Shown: in pieces, positions 1 through 8,456 of the stretch | Position numbering within the stretch: the first letter of the stretch is position 1 | Layout of the letters: the number at the start of each line of letters is the position of its first letter | NCBI RefSeq assembly: GCF_006716865.1 | Contig: NZ_VFPT01000001.1 | Location: forward strand, 1,917,001 to 1,981,000 | Origin: Roseinatronobacter monicus | Lineage (GTDB): Bacteria > Pseudomonadota > Alphaproteobacteria > Rhodobacterales > Rhodobacteraceae | DNA length: 64,000 bases | Direction: 5' to 3' | Translations under genes and position numbers: made by a program | Notes under the pieces: model-generated | Told to the model about the DNA's origin: nothing | Seen by the model: the letters and a program-made list of their open reading frames with translations, nothing else | The model's database searches: none

Positions 1-75
1 GCCGACCGGAATGTGTATCCGCGTTTGACGCAGGCACAGGTTCTTGAACTGGTCAACGCAGAGAACGGACATTAA
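1..75 (+). CDS. 3' end of an unidentified gene
   Basis: An open frame runs from the first base of the window to a TAA at 73-75 and gives 24 residues ending in LVNAENGH. It is followed at once by a perfect hairpin, as expected at the 3' end of a transcription unit, and it converges on fadJ. Too little is present to name the product; the frame is inferred from the stop codon and the hairpin position only. Confidence 0.45.
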   Translation, partial: ADRNVYPRLTQAQVLELVNAENGH

Positions 76-79
76 TCGC

Positions 80-103
80 GCCGCGCGGCTTTCACCGCGC
101 GGC
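80..103. terminator. Perfect hairpin between convergent genes
   Basis: GCCGCGCGG and CCGCGCGGC form a perfect 9-bp stem around a 6-nt loop. It lies between two convergent genes, so it could act in both directions. Neither side has a T-run, so intrinsic termination would be weak. Confidence 0.5.
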
Positions 104-117
104 AAGAGGGTGGCCTA

Positions 118-2313
118 TCAGGCCGCCTGCGCATCTTTGATTTTGTAGAAGCCACGCCCCGCCTGCGCCATCTGGCGCAGCAAATCAGGGGCGCTGAACC
201 GCGCCCCATAGCGCGCTTCCAGATCATCGCAAACCGACACTGCAAATTCCGCACCCAGCATGTCGAGCCATGCAAATGGCCCACCTGACCACGGGGCAAA
301 CCCCCAGCCAAGAATGGCGCCGACATCGCCTTCGCGGATATCCTCCAGCACACCTTCTTCCAATGCGCGCACGGCTTCCAGCGCCTGCGCGAACATCAGA
401 CGGTGCTGCACGGTTATCAGATCAGGCTGCGTATCAGCGGGGGCAAATTTCGCGGCCAGCCCCGGCCACAAGCCCTGGCGCTTGCCCTTGCCATCATACT
501 CATAGAACCCGGCTGCGGATTTGCGCCCCAGACGCCCCTCATCCACCATCCAGAAGACAACCTCGTCCACATCGCCATCCGCATAATCCGCGCCCATTGC
601 GGCGCGGGTGGCTTTGGCGATCTTCGCGCCCAGATCGAGCGAGGTTTCATCGACCAGTTGCAACGGTCCCAGCGGCATGCCCATCAGGCGCGCAGCATTT
701 TCGACCAGCGCAGGCGCAACCCCTTCGCGCACCATCCGCATCCCTTCATTCAGATAGGGGATGATGCAGCGATTGGCGTAGAAGAACCGCGCGTCATTGA
801 CAACAATTGGCGTTTTGCGGATCTGGCGGACGAAATCCAGCGCCTTGGCAACCGCACGCGCGCCTGTCTTCTGGCCCTTGATGATCTCGACCAGAAGCAT
901 CTTGTCGACCGGGCTGAAGAAGTGAATGCCAATGAAGTTCTCGGCCCGTTCCGACGCCTTGGCCAGTTCGGTGATCGGCAAGGTCGAAGTGTTGGTGGCA
1001 AAAATCGCGTCCTTGCCCAATACTGCCTCGGCGCGGGCGGTGACCTTGGCCTTGACGGATGGGTCCTCGAACACGGCCTCGATGACCAGATCGCACCCGT
1101 CCAGCGCGGCATACTCCGTGGTCGCAGTGATGCGGTTCAGCACTTCGGCTTTCTGCTCGGCGCTGACTTTGCCACGCGACATGCCCTTGTCGAGTATCCC
1201 CTCGGCATGTGCCTTGCCCTTCTCGGCAGAGGCTTGTTCAGCGTCGATCAAAACCACCTCGATGCCTGCATTGGCCGCGACATAGGCAATGCCCGCACCC
1301 ATCATGCCCGCACCCAAAACCCCCAGCTTGCGCACCTTTTCATCCGCAACATCGGGGCGGTTCGCGCCCTTTTCCAACGCTTCCTTGTTGATAAAGAGCG
1401 ACCGGATCATGGCACTGGACGAAGGGTTCATTAGCACATGCGTGAACCAGCGCGCCTCGATCTTCAGCGCGGTGTCAAAGGGCACCAGCGCGCCCTCATA
1501 GACTGCCGACAACAGCGCCTTGGCGGCAGGATACACCCCTTGCGTCTTGCCATTGATCATGGCGGACGCGCCCACAAAAGTCATGAAGCCCGCCGGATGG
1601 TAGGGCGCGCCACCAGGCATTTTGTAGCCTTTCGCATCCCACGGCTTGACCAGATCGGCCTCTGTGGCGCCCAGAACCCAGTCTTTTGCACGCGCCAACA
1701 GGTCTGCGGCAGGGACAACCTCGTCAATGATCCCGGCGGATTTGGCCTTTTTCGGCTCGGACAGCTTGCCTTCCAGCAAGAAAGGGGCCGCGCCCATCGC
1801 GCCCAGCTTTCGCGCCAGTCGCGTGGTGCCGCCTGCGCCGGGGAATATGCCCACTTTTATTTCGGGCAAGCCGATCTTGGCCTTGGGGTTATCCGCCGCG
1901 ATGATCCGGTGACAGGAGAGCGGTATCTCCAAGCCGATGCCCAGAGCCGTGCCGGGCAGCGCCGCGACAATCGGCTTGCCACCTTTCAGCGATTTCGGGT
2001 CCATGCCCGCGCGCTCGATCTTGCGCAAGACATGGTGCATCGACATGATCCCCTCGAACAGCCCTTTCTCGGGCTGATCGCCGGCCATTTCCTTCATCTT
2101 GGCAATGACATTCAGGTCCATGCCACCCGCGAAATCCGCCTTGGCCGAGGTGATGATGACACCCTTGACCGCCGCATCGGCCAAGGCAGTGTCAATATGC
2201 GCATCCAACTCGCGCAACCCCTCCATCGAGAGGACATTCATCGACTTCTCGGGAATGTCCCAAGTGATCGTAGCCACGCCATCGGCATCTGTGGAATAGT
2301 GAAAATCGGTCAT
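118..2313 (-). CDS. fadJ: FadJ-like bifunctional enoyl-CoA hydratase / 3-hydroxyacyl-CoA dehydrogenase
   Basis: This is a multifunctional beta-oxidation enzyme of about 731 residues acting in the cytoplasm. The N-terminal crotonase domain (about 1-190) hydrates enoyl-CoA and shows FAGGMDL and the glycine-rich PGAGGTTRLAR segment. A Rossmann domain starting near residue 330 (GVLGAGMMGAGIAYVAA) and a C-terminal 3HCDH pair oxidise 3-hydroxyacyl-CoA with NAD; ATNTSTLPI and IGIHFFSPVDKM are typical of the family. I chose the ATG at 2311-2313 because a GGAGGGAA ribosome site sits just upstream; a longer frame to 2364 would overlap the cupin gene. It is the last gene of the leftward set gst, thiolase, cupin, fadJ and begins one base after the cupin stop. 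The thiolase two genes upstream supplies the next step. FadB and FadJ types cannot be separated here. Confidence 0.93.
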   Translation of the reverse strand: MTDFHYSTDADGVATITWDIPEKSMNVLSMEGLRELDAHIDTALADAAVKGVIITSAKADFAGGMDLNVIAKMKEMAGDQPEKGLFEGIMSMHHVLRKIERAGMDPKSLKGGKPIVAALPGTALGIGLEIPLSCHRIIAADNPKAKIGLPEIKVGIFPGAGGTTRLARKLGAMGAAPFLLEGKLSEPKKAKSAGIIDEVVPAADLLARAKDWVLGATEADLVKPWDAKGYKMPGGAPYHPAGFMTFVGASAMINGKTQGVYPAAKALLSAVYEGALVPFDTALKIEARWFTHVLMNPSSSAMIRSLFINKEALEKGANRPDVADEKVRKLGVLGAGMMGAGIAYVAANAGIEVVLIDAEQASAEKGKAHAEGILDKGMSRGKVSAEQKAEVLNRITATTEYAALDGCDLVIEAVFEDPSVKAKVTARAEAVLGKDAIFATNTSTLPITELAKASERAENFIGIHFFSPVDKMLLVEIIKGQKTGARAVAKALDFVRQIRKTPIVVNDARFFYANRCIIPYLNEGMRMVREGVAPALVENAARLMGMPLGPLQLVDETSLDLGAKIAKATRAAMGADYADGDVDEVVFWMVDEGRLGRKSAAGFYEYDGKGKRQGLWPGLAAKFAPADTQPDLITVQHRLMFAQALEAVRALEEGVLEDIREGDVGAILGWGFAPWSGGPFAWLDMLGAEFAVSVCDDLEARYGARFSAPDLLRQMAQAGRGFYKIKDAQAA

Positions 2314-2314
2314 C

Positions 2315-2806
2315 TCAGTTCCCTCCGCTCGGCAGATCGCGGGGTCCGGCCCAGTCGCTGCCATCGTGATAAGTGAATGTATTTTGCGCGCCCGAAATAT
2401 GGACCTTCATGTCCACATCGACATAGGTGCAGACATCTTCCTCGACCTTGGTGCCCACGACCAGAAACCGCGCAAGGGCCTCGGATCGGTTCACAAACCG
2501 GTGCCCGTTCGCAACCCCTGCTTTCCACGCCGCGCAATCGCCGGGCTGCATTTCCGCCTCGCCATCGTCCTCGACCAGCGTCAGCGCCCCTTCCAGCACC
2601 ATAGCGAACTCGTCTTCGCGCAAATGCCAGTGGCGCAGCGAGGCAACAGCGCCCGGCTCCAGCGTGATGATATTGACACCGAATTGCGTCAGCCCCGCCT
2701 GCTCACCCAGTCTTTGCGAGGAACGCCCCACCATCTGGCTGGCATAGGGTTCAGGGTAGACCGAGCCGGTTTTGACCGGGGCCTTGGACAGATCAAGTTT
2801 CGGCAT
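2315..2806 (-). CDS. Cupin-domain protein in the beta-oxidation operon
   Basis: This is a 163-residue single-domain cupin. Motif 1 is visible as HWH followed by E and G (LRHWHLREDEFAMVLEG) and motif 2 as PGD...GHRFVN, so metal ligands of the two-histidine, glutamate and histidine kind are present. Substrate is unknown; small cupins of this type can be sugar- or acyl-modifying enzymes or simple binding proteins. Its ATG overlaps the thiolase stop by one base (TAATG) and its own stop is one base from the fadJ start, so the three genes are almost certainly translationally coupled. That context suggests a role linked to acyl-CoA metabolism, but this is inference only. Confidence 0.8.
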   Translation of the reverse strand: MPKLDLSKAPVKTGSVYPEPYASQMVGRSSQRLGEQAGLTQFGVNIITLEPGAVASLRHWHLREDEFAMVLEGALTLVEDDGEAEMQPGDCAAWKAGVANGHRFVNRSEALARFLVVGTKVEEDVCTYVDVDMKVHISGAQNTFTYHDGSDWAGPRDLPSGGN

Positions 2807-4017
2807 TACACCCTCTCAATCAGGGTCGCCGCCCCCATGCCCGACGCCACACAGAGTGTCGCCAGCCCGGTGCTCTTGCCGGTACGTTCCAATTCATCCA
2901 GCAGCGTGCCGATGATCATGGCCCCTGTGGCCCCCAGCGGATGGCCCATGGCAATCGCGCCGCCATTCACATTGACGCGGTCTTCGCTGACATTAAACGC
3001 CTGCATGAAGCGCAATACGACTGCGGCAAATGCCTCGTTCACCTCGAACAGATCAATGTCAGAGATCTGCATGCCTGCGTCGCGCAGGATCTTCTCTGTC
3101 ACAGGAACCGGACCCGTCAGCATTATCGTCGGGTCTGTCCCGATCTTGGCGGTTGCCCGAATGCGCGCTCTGGGTTTGAGCCCGTGTTTCTCGCCAAATT
3201 CCTTGCTGCCGATCAGCACACCAGCGGCACCATCGACAATGCCCGACGAATTGCCCGCATGGTGAATATGACTGATCTTCTCAAGATGCGGGTATTTCAT
3301 CAGCGCAACCTTGTCGAAACCTGGCATCACTTCGCCCATATCCTTGAAGGCAGGCTTCAAGGCGCCAAGGCTCTGCATGTCGGTGCCGCGGCGCGGGTAT
3401 TCGTCGCGGTCCAGAATTGTCAGCCCGTTGACATCGGTGACAGGCACAACAGAGTTTGCAAACCGCCCCTCATCCCATGCAAGGGCAGCGCGGCGCTGGC
3501 TCTCAACGGCCAGTGCATCGGCCATCTCGCGGGTGAGGCCGTACTCGGTGGCGATAATGTCGGCGGCAATCCCTTGCGGGACGAAATAGCGCTCCATTGC
3601 GACGGCGGGATCAACCGCCACCGCTGCCCCGTCCGAGCCCATGGCAACACGGCTCATCATCTCGACCCCGCCTGCCACATAGGCGGTGCCCGCGCCGCCG
3701 CGCACCTGATTGGCGGCGATATTCACCGCCTCCATACCCGAGGCGCAAAAGCGGTTAATCGCAAGCCCCGGCACCTGTTCATCGAAATCCGACGCCATGA
3801 TTGCTGTGCGCGCAAGGCAGCCACCCTGTTCGCCCACTTGGGTGACGTTGCCCCAGATCACATCTTCAATGGCGCGCGTATCAAGATCATTGCGCGATTT
3901 CAGCGCGTTCAGCATCAGGGCTGACAGGCGCACAGATGTCACCTCGTGTAGGCTGCCATCGGCGCGGCCCTTGCCGCGCGGTGTACGTATGGCATCAAAA
4001 ATATAAGCGTCTTGCAT
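2806..4017 (-). CDS. fadA: Acetyl-CoA acyltransferase (thiolase), FadA-like
   Basis: This 403-residue thiolase cleaves 3-ketoacyl-CoA to acetyl-CoA and a shortened acyl-CoA. The nucleophilic cysteine is Cys91 (NRFCASGMEAVN), the base is His359 (MGHPLGATGA) and the second active-site cysteine is Cys389 (CVASGMG), so all catalytic residues are in place and the length is normal. It is the second gene of a four-gene leftward operon, 12 bp after gst, with overlapping stop and start to the cupin gene, and its partner fadJ two genes downstream. Family members can also make acetoacetyl-CoA; the pairing with fadJ favours fatty-acid breakdown. Confidence 0.93.
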   Translation of the reverse strand: MQDAYIFDAIRTPRGKGRADGSLHEVTSVRLSALMLNALKSRNDLDTRAIEDVIWGNVTQVGEQGGCLARTAIMASDFDEQVPGLAINRFCASGMEAVNIAANQVRGGAGTAYVAGGVEMMSRVAMGSDGAAVAVDPAVAMERYFVPQGIAADIIATEYGLTREMADALAVESQRRAALAWDEGRFANSVVPVTDVNGLTILDRDEYPRRGTDMQSLGALKPAFKDMGEVMPGFDKVALMKYPHLEKISHIHHAGNSSGIVDGAAGVLIGSKEFGEKHGLKPRARIRATAKIGTDPTIMLTGPVPVTEKILRDAGMQISDIDLFEVNEAFAAVVLRFMQAFNVSEDRVNVNGGAIAMGHPLGATGAMIIGTLLDELERTGKSTGLATLCVASGMGAATLIERV

Positions 4018-4029
4018 TGTTGCTCCTCC

Positions 4030-4659
4030 TCAGGTGCGGTCCGCAGGCGAACCGGGCATCAAATCATAGGGGTGTTTCCAGCCGGGCAAATCCGCGATGC
4101 GGGTCAGCCAACGGTCGATTGCAGGCCATTCGGTGCGCGAGAAACCAAACGGCTCGGGGTAGAACAGATAGCCACAGCAGGCAAAATCCGCGAGGCTCGG
4201 GGTGGTGCCCACGATCCAGTCACGCGCGCCAAGGTGCTGCTCCAGCACTTTGCAGCTTGCCTCAAGTCGCGCCTGCTGAAAGGCAATCACCGCTTGCGGG
4301 CGCTTGTCTTCGGGCAGGAAATTCATCAAAAACCGTGTCGATCCGGCAAGACCCGACAGTTTATGTGTGTCCCAGAATTGCCAGCGCAGCACCTCGCGGC
4401 TCTCGGCGTCATCCGCGCCCAGAAATTGCCCGGCGCGCGCGGCGACGTGACGCTGAATGACCGCAGATTGGGTTACAATAATGCCCTCATCTTCAAGGAC
4501 CGGCACTTCACCCATGGGGTTCAAGGCGCGAAATTCGGGGCTGCGCGTGGCACCGCCGAAGAAATCGACCCAGACGGGCTGCCACTCCAGACCGGACAGT
4601 CTGAGGGTCAGGGCCGCCTTATAGGCATTTCCGCTCTCTCCGAAACAGTGCAGTTTCAT
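4030..4659 (-). CDS. Glutathione S-transferase family protein
   Basis: This is a 209-residue cytosolic GST fold. The N-terminal thioredoxin-like half carries the cis-proline region NPMGEVPVLED and the glutathione gamma-glutamyl contact TQSAVI; the C-terminal helical half has the SLADF motif with an aspartate typical of GSTs. The N-terminal MKLHCFGESGNAYKAAL places a serine or asparagine near the usual catalytic position. It heads the operon with thiolase, cupin and fadJ, so it may detoxify electrophilic intermediates or act in their metabolism. The substrate is unknown. Confidence 0.85.
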   Translation of the reverse strand: MKLHCFGESGNAYKAALTLRLSGLEWQPVWVDFFGGATRSPEFRALNPMGEVPVLEDEGIIVTQSAVIQRHVAARAGQFLGADDAESREVLRWQFWDTHKLSGLAGSTRFLMNFLPEDKRPQAVIAFQQARLEASCKVLEQHLGARDWIVGTTPSLADFACCGYLFYPEPFGFSRTEWPAIDRWLTRIADLPGWKHPYDLMPGSPADRT

Positions 4660-4679
4660 CGCTCTTCCCTTCTGGCGTT

Positions 4680-4716
4680 ACACCCGGTGTCGGATCGGGT
4701 GTTTGAGTATTTTTGG
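4680..4716 (+). terminator. Hairpin with T-rich tail in the region upstream of gst
   Basis: ACACCCG and CGGGTGT form a 7-bp stem with a 9-nt loop, followed on the + strand by TTGAGTATTTTT. It looks like an intrinsic terminator reading rightward, although the nearest genes are both leftward. Its right arm (CGGATCGGGTGTTTGA) is identical to the right arm of the stronger terminator at 26173-26214. Confidence 0.4.
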
Positions 4717-4726
4717 CAAGAAAATG
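4705..4726 (+). repeat. Recurrent intergenic motif, copy A
   Basis: This is one of five copies in the window of a 21-22-nt motif ending in GCAAGAAAATG (others at 4890-4910, 12241-12262, 29284-29304 and 33068-33089). This copy starts GAGTATTTTTG and follows directly on the hairpin at 4680. Confidence 0.6.
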
Positions 4727-4889
4727 CCCGCATCCTTCACTTTTCTTTAACCGCCGCGCGTTAAGGTTAATGTGCGGTACAGGCTGGAGAGCCGATGACC
4801 GTGCAAGGAAATGCCCCGCCTGTCGGCCGCCCGGACCCTTTTTGTTTCTACTCTGGGCCGTCAGTCAGGCGGGGTTACGCTGTTCCATT

Positions 4890-4910
4890 CATTTTCTTGC
4901 CCAAATGCTC
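4890..4910 (-). repeat. Recurrent intergenic motif, copy B
   Basis: On the minus strand it reads GAGCATTTG then GGCAAGAAAATG and lies directly downstream of the 70-aa gene. It is preceded by a small CTCC/GGAG hairpin, so here it marks a gene 3' end. Confidence 0.6.
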
Positions 4911-4927
4911 CCGCCGGAGGCGCCTTT

Positions 4928-5140
4928 TTATTTCTTCCGATCCTCCAGATCCGAGTTGAACACTCTGAGGCGATGACCCAGTTTTTCTTCATCGGTGATG
5001 GAATCGAAGTTTTCGAACAGGAACGAGAGTGCCTCGCCCTCGTCCAGCCCGGCATCTTGTGCGAAGCGACGCAACCGCCGATAGCCGTCTTCGGTCATTG
5101 CGATATTGACGCGGCGTGTCAGTCGAAACCGCTTTGGCAT
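4928..5140 (-). CDS. Small conserved-looking hypothetical protein
   Basis: This 70-residue protein is rich in charged residues and begins MPKRFRLTRRVNIAMTEDGY, a basic beta-strand followed by predicted helices. That resembles a ribbon-helix-helix type DNA-binding fold, but I cannot assign a family. A good ribosome site (GAGGGAATAGATC) precedes the ATG at 5138-5140, which argues for a real gene. It lies 63 bp downstream of the acyl-CoA dehydrogenase on the same strand and probably shares its transcript. Function is unknown. Confidence 0.7.
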   Translation of the reverse strand: MPKRFRLTRRVNIAMTEDGYRRLRRFAQDAGLDEGEALSFLFENFDSITDEEKLGHRLRVFNSDLEDRKK

Positions 5141-5203
5141 GATCTATTCCCTCTCACAGATCTTGGGCGCAGTGGCGCGCGTGTCCTGCGCGCCACTGTC
5201 CAC

Positions 5204-6979
5204 TCAGAACTGCGCGGCGTCCAGAGCCATGACGGTTTCAGCCCCGGTTTGGATGCGGGCAAGATGCAGCGCTGTGGCGGGCAGTTGGCGTGCCATGTAG
5301 TAGCGACCCGTCGCAATCTTGGCTTCATAGAAGTCACGATCACTTGCGCCGCCATCAAGCGCCGCATAGGCCGCTTTCGCCATCCTTGCCCAGACCAGCC
5401 CTAGGCAGACATGCCCGAAGAGATGCATGAAATCACTCGAACCTGAGAGCGCGTCATTTGGGGATTTCATACCATGCTGCATGAAATACATGCCCGCCGC
5501 CTGCAAATCCTTTGACGCGGATTTGAGTGGCACAAGGAAGCCTTCGAGGCGCGCATCCCCTTCGTTTTCCTTGATGAAGGTTTTGACCATCTCGAAGAAT
5601 GCCATCACATGCTTGCCGCCATCCTGTGCCAGTTTGCGGCCCACCAGATCCAGCGCCTGAATGCCATTTGCGCCTTCATAGATCATAGCGATGCGCGCAT
5701 CGCGGGCGAATTGGGACATGCCCCATTCCTCGATATAGCCATGCCCGCCGTAAACCTGTTGCGCCTGGACACACATGTCAAAGCCCTTGTCGGTCAGGAA
5801 ACCCTTGATCACCGGGGTCAGCAGCGAAATCAGGCCGTCTGCATCTTTGTCCTGCATGCGGTGGGCGCGGTCAATCAGGCTTGCCCCCCAGAGAGTGAAG
5901 GCGCGCGCGCCCTCGACAAAGCTTTTCTGGTCCATCAGCATACGCCGGATATCCGGGTGCACGATCAGGGGGTCCGCTGGGCCATCGGGGTTTTTCGCCC
6001 CTGTCACATCGCGCCCTTGCAGGCGGTCCTGCGCATAGATGCGGGCGTTTTCATAGGCGACCACGGCTTGCGCATACCCCTGAAGGCCAACGCCGATGCG
6101 GGCCTCGTTCATCATGGTGAACATGGCGCGCATGCCCTTGTGCAAATCACCGATCAGATAGCCGGTTGCGCCGTCGTAATTCATGACGCAGGTGGCATTG
6201 GCATGGATGCCCATCTTTTCCTCGATACTGCCGACGGACACGCCGTTGCGCGCGCCAAGGCTGCCATCTTCCGACACCATAAATTTGGGCACGATAAACA
6301 GCGAAATGCCCTTGGTCCCTTCGCCCCCGCCGGGTGCCTTGGCCAGCACCAGATGGATGACATTTTCGGCCATGTCGTGATCGCCTGCCGAGATAAATAT
6401 CTTCTGGCCCGTGACCTTGTAGCTGCCATCCGCCTGCGGTTCGGCCTTGGTGCGCATCAACCCCAGATCGGTGCCGCAATGCGGTTCTGTCAGGTTCATG
6501 GTGCCGGTCCAGTCCATCGCCACCATCTTGGGCAGATATGTCGCCTTTTGCGCCTCCGAGCCATGCGCGAGAATGGCTGATATCGCGCCATGTGTCAGGC
6601 CCTGATACATGTTCAGCGCCATATTGGCAGAGACGAAAATCTCGCCCACAGCCGAGCCCATGACATAGGGCAGGTTCTGGCCGCCGAATTCTTCGGGCAG
6701 ATCCAGCCCGTTCCAGCCGCCTTCTCTGATCTGGTCGAACGCCTGTTTGAACCCTTTGGGGGTGTAGACGACACCGTTTTCCAGCCTGCACCCTTCGACA
6801 TCGCCGCTTGCGTTCAGCGGGGCCATGACGTCCTGCCCAAGCTTTGCCGCCTCGTCGAGAATGGCGGTTGTGAAGTCGGATTCGAGATCGGAATAGCCGG
6901 GAACATCGGATGTGCTGATCTGCAACAGATCATGCAGCACGAATTGAAGGTCTTTTGTGGGGGCGGTGTAGCTTGGCAT
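5204..6979 (-). CDS. Acyl-CoA dehydrogenase, long (DmdC-like) subfamily
   Basis: This 591-residue FAD enzyme oxidises an acyl-CoA to the enoyl-CoA and passes electrons to ETF. It has the extended N-terminus ([16 protein letters not shown]) and C-terminal extra domain of the roughly 590-residue subfamily that includes 3-methylmercaptopropionyl-CoA dehydrogenase DmdC and general fatty-acyl dehydrogenases. Visible features are [11 protein letters not shown] (FAD/substrate region), [12 protein letters not shown], and the catalytic glutamate in [11 protein letters not shown] around residue 430. GGAGTTTCCC precedes the start. It lies 21 bp downstream of a MerR regulator on the same strand, so it is probably under that regulator and supplies the substrate for the fadJ/thiolase operon just downstream. 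Whether the natural substrate is a fatty acyl-CoA or a DMSP-derived thioester cannot be told. Confidence 0.9.
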   Translation of the reverse strand: MPSYTAPTKDLQFVLHDLLQISTSDVPGYSDLESDFTTAILDEAAKLGQDVMAPLNASGDVEGCRLENGVVYTPKGFKQAFDQIREGGWNGLDLPEEFGGQNLPYVMGSAVGEIFVSANMALNMYQGLTHGAISAILAHGSEAQKATYLPKMVAMDWTGTMNLTEPHCGTDLGLMRTKAEPQADGSYKVTGQKIFISAGDHDMAENVIHLVLAKAPGGGEGTKGISLFIVPKFMVSEDGSLGARNGVSVGSIEEKMGIHANATCVMNYDGATGYLIGDLHKGMRAMFTMMNEARIGVGLQGYAQAVVAYENARIYAQDRLQGRDVTGAKNPDGPADPLIVHPDIRRMLMDQKSFVEGARAFTLWGASLIDRAHRMQDKDADGLISLLTPVIKGFLTDKGFDMCVQAQQVYGGHGYIEEWGMSQFARDARIAMIYEGANGIQALDLVGRKLAQDGGKHVMAFFEMVKTFIKENEGDARLEGFLVPLKSASKDLQAAGMYFMQHGMKSPNDALSGSSDFMHLFGHVCLGLVWARMAKAAYAALDGGASDRDFYEAKIATGRYYMARQLPATALHLARIQTGAETVMALDAAQF

Positions 6980-7000
6980 GGGAAACTCCGGTTATTCAGC

Positions 7001-7399
7001 TTATTCAGCGGCTTTGGGGCTGTCTGCGTGGCGCAGTACGGCCTCACCCCAGGCCAGTTCCTGTTTGAGATCGGTTATCGCCTCGTCCAGCTCGTTGCGC
7101 TGACGTTCCATATCGGCCAGACGCTGGCAGGCGATGTCATAGGTTTTGCGCAACTGTCTGAGTTCGCTGTCATCGCGTTCATACATATTCAACAATTGGC
7201 GGATTTCTTCGAGGCTGAAGCCAAAGCGCTTGCCGCGCAGAATAAGCTTCAGGCGCGCCTGATCCCGCCGACCAAACAACCGGTGTTGACCGTCACGGCG
7301 GGGAAACAGCAATTCTTTCGCCTCGTAAAAGCGCAGGGTTCGGGGCGTTACACCGAAATCTGCACACATCTGGCGGATTGTTTTGAATTCCAACACCAT
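7001..7399 (-). CDS. MerR-family transcriptional regulator (LiuR-like)
   Basis: This 132-residue protein has the N-terminal MerR winged helix (TIRQMCADFGVTPRTLRFYE, then the RFGFSLEEI wing) and a long C-terminal coiled coil for dimerisation. No cysteine cluster for metal sensing is seen, as expected for regulators of acyl-CoA catabolism such as LiuR. I chose the ATG at 7397-7399 with GGAGGTGTGAA upstream; the frame extends further but without a ribosome site. It is co-oriented with and 21 bp upstream of the acyl-CoA dehydrogenase gene. A palindrome upstream at 7467-7482 is a good candidate for its own operator, so autoregulation of the unit is likely. Confidence 0.88.
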   Translation of the reverse strand: MVLEFKTIRQMCADFGVTPRTLRFYEAKELLFPRRDGQHRLFGRRDQARLKLILRGKRFGFSLEEIRQLLNMYERDDSELRQLRKTYDIACQRLADMERQRNELDEAITDLKQELAWGEAVLRHADSPKAAE

Positions 7400-7466
7400 T
7401 TCACACCTCCGAACACAGTCGCGCCTTGGGGCAGGCCACGAGGACATGACCCAGAGAGTACCCAAG

Positions 7467-7482
7467 TTGACGTGAACGTAAA
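7467..7482. promoter_or_regulatory. Candidate MerR/LiuR-type operator
   Basis: TTGACGTGAACGTAAA consists of inverted half-sites TTKACGT around a 2-nt centre. This resembles the LiuR-type operators described upstream of branched-chain and fatty-acid catabolic genes. It lies about 70 bp upstream of the first MerR gene start. The match to the family motif is from memory and has not been computed. Confidence 0.5.
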
Positions 7483-7519
7483 GTTAAACGCTGCGTCACG
7501 GCTTGGCGTGACGCCACGT

Positions 7520-7897
7520 TCAGCTGTCAGGTGGCAGCAATGCGGCGGCTTCGGCGCGCAGTTTTTCCAGATCCGTGATGGTTTGCTCTAACTCTTTGGC
7601 CTGTGTGCGCAAGGCAACCAACTGCCGGTCTGCCATGTCGAGCCAGGTGCGCAACTGCGGTGCAGTGCCTTCCTTTTGGTAGATTTCCAGCCATTGGCGG
7701 ATTTCCTCCAGACTGAAGCCAAACCGCCTGCCCCGCATGATTAATGTCATACGGGCCACTTCGCGGGGCGTGTAGAAGCGGTTGCGCCCTTCCTTTTCGG
7801 GGCTGAGCAATTCGATATATTCGTAATAGCGTAAGGTGCGGGGCGTCACGTCAAACTGCGCGCACATTTCTTTAAAGGTCAATCGCGTGTCACTCAT
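7520..7897 (-). CDS. Second MerR-family transcriptional regulator
   Basis: This is a 125-residue paralogue-like neighbour of the MerR gene downstream. It has the winged helix LTFKEMCAQFDVTPRTLRYYE, the RRFGFSLEEIRQWL wing and a C-terminal coiled coil (residues about 75-120). GGTGAGGTAAG precedes the ATG. It is transcribed leftward toward the first MerR gene, with 120 bp between them, so it may be cotranscribed or form a separate unit. No metal-binding cysteines occur in the C-terminal part. The effector is unknown; an acyl-CoA is plausible from context. Confidence 0.87.
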   Translation of the reverse strand: MSDTRLTFKEMCAQFDVTPRTLRYYEYIELLSPEKEGRNRFYTPREVARMTLIMRGRRFGFSLEEIRQWLEIYQKEGTAPQLRTWLDMADRQLVALRTQAKELEQTITDLEKLRAEAAALLPPDS

Positions 7898-8030
7898 CTT
7901 ACCTCACCCTCTTCGCGGAGACTCTTATGCTACGCGGCCTGCCTGAAAGATGCAATTTTGTCAGACGCTCTTGCAATGGGGGCGCGTTCGGGCGCAGAAA
8001 GGCCCCATCAGGCAAGCAGATGGCCCCAAT

Positions 8031-8456
8031 ATGACCACATCCAACCCGACGAGCGATTTTATCAATGCCCTTCCCTTTGCGCGTGCGCTTGGCATGCAAC
8101 TTGACCAGATTGGCGCAGGTCATGCCCAGATTTCAATGCCTTGGGACGCGCGCTTTATTGGTGACCCGGCAACTGGCGTGATACATGGCGGCGCGGTTTC
8201 GGCCTTGATGGACACCTGCGGCGGGGCGGCGGTTATGTCCTATCCCGGTGCGCTGACCACGGCCACGATTGACCTGCGTATCGACTATATGCGCGCAGCA
8301 ACACCGGGGCAGCGGATTACCGCGCGTGCCGAGTGCTACCACGTCACCCGCCGCGTGGCCTTTGTACGGGCGACGGCGTATGACGAAGATAGCGAGAACC
8401 CTGTGGCCACCGCCTCTGGCGCGTTTACCTTTGATCGCAAGGAGGGCAGTTCATGA
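8031..8456 (+). CDS. PaaI-family hotdog thioesterase 1
   Basis: This 141-residue single hotdog domain has the family's IHGGAVSALMDTCGG helix, where the HGG turn and the aspartate position the nucleophilic water, and the strand DLRIDYMRAATPGQ. Proteins of this family hydrolyse acyl-CoA or aryl-CoA thioesters. I start at the ATG at 8031, since the family begins close to this point; a longer frame to 7950 adds an unrelated stretch. The ribosome site is weak. Its stop overlaps the start of the next thioesterase gene (ATGA), which begins a three-gene operon with a MATE exporter. Confidence 0.85.
   Translation: MTTSNPTSDFINALPFARALGMQLDQIGAGHAQISMPWDARFIGDPATGVIHGGAVSALMDTCGGAAVMSYPGALTTATIDLRIDYMRAATPGQRITARAECYHVTRRVAFVRATAYDEDSENPVATASGAFTFDRKEGSS

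Noticed and set aside
403..2376. Two long + strand frames over fadJ (343 and 312 codons)
   Set aside because: They are antisense shadows of a well-recognised gene in high-GC DNA, without ribosome sites or family motifs.
4741..4775. TTAA-rich stretch upstream of gst as a CtrA site
   Set aside because: The TTAA half-sites are spaced by 10 and 2 bases, not by the 7 of the CtrA consensus.
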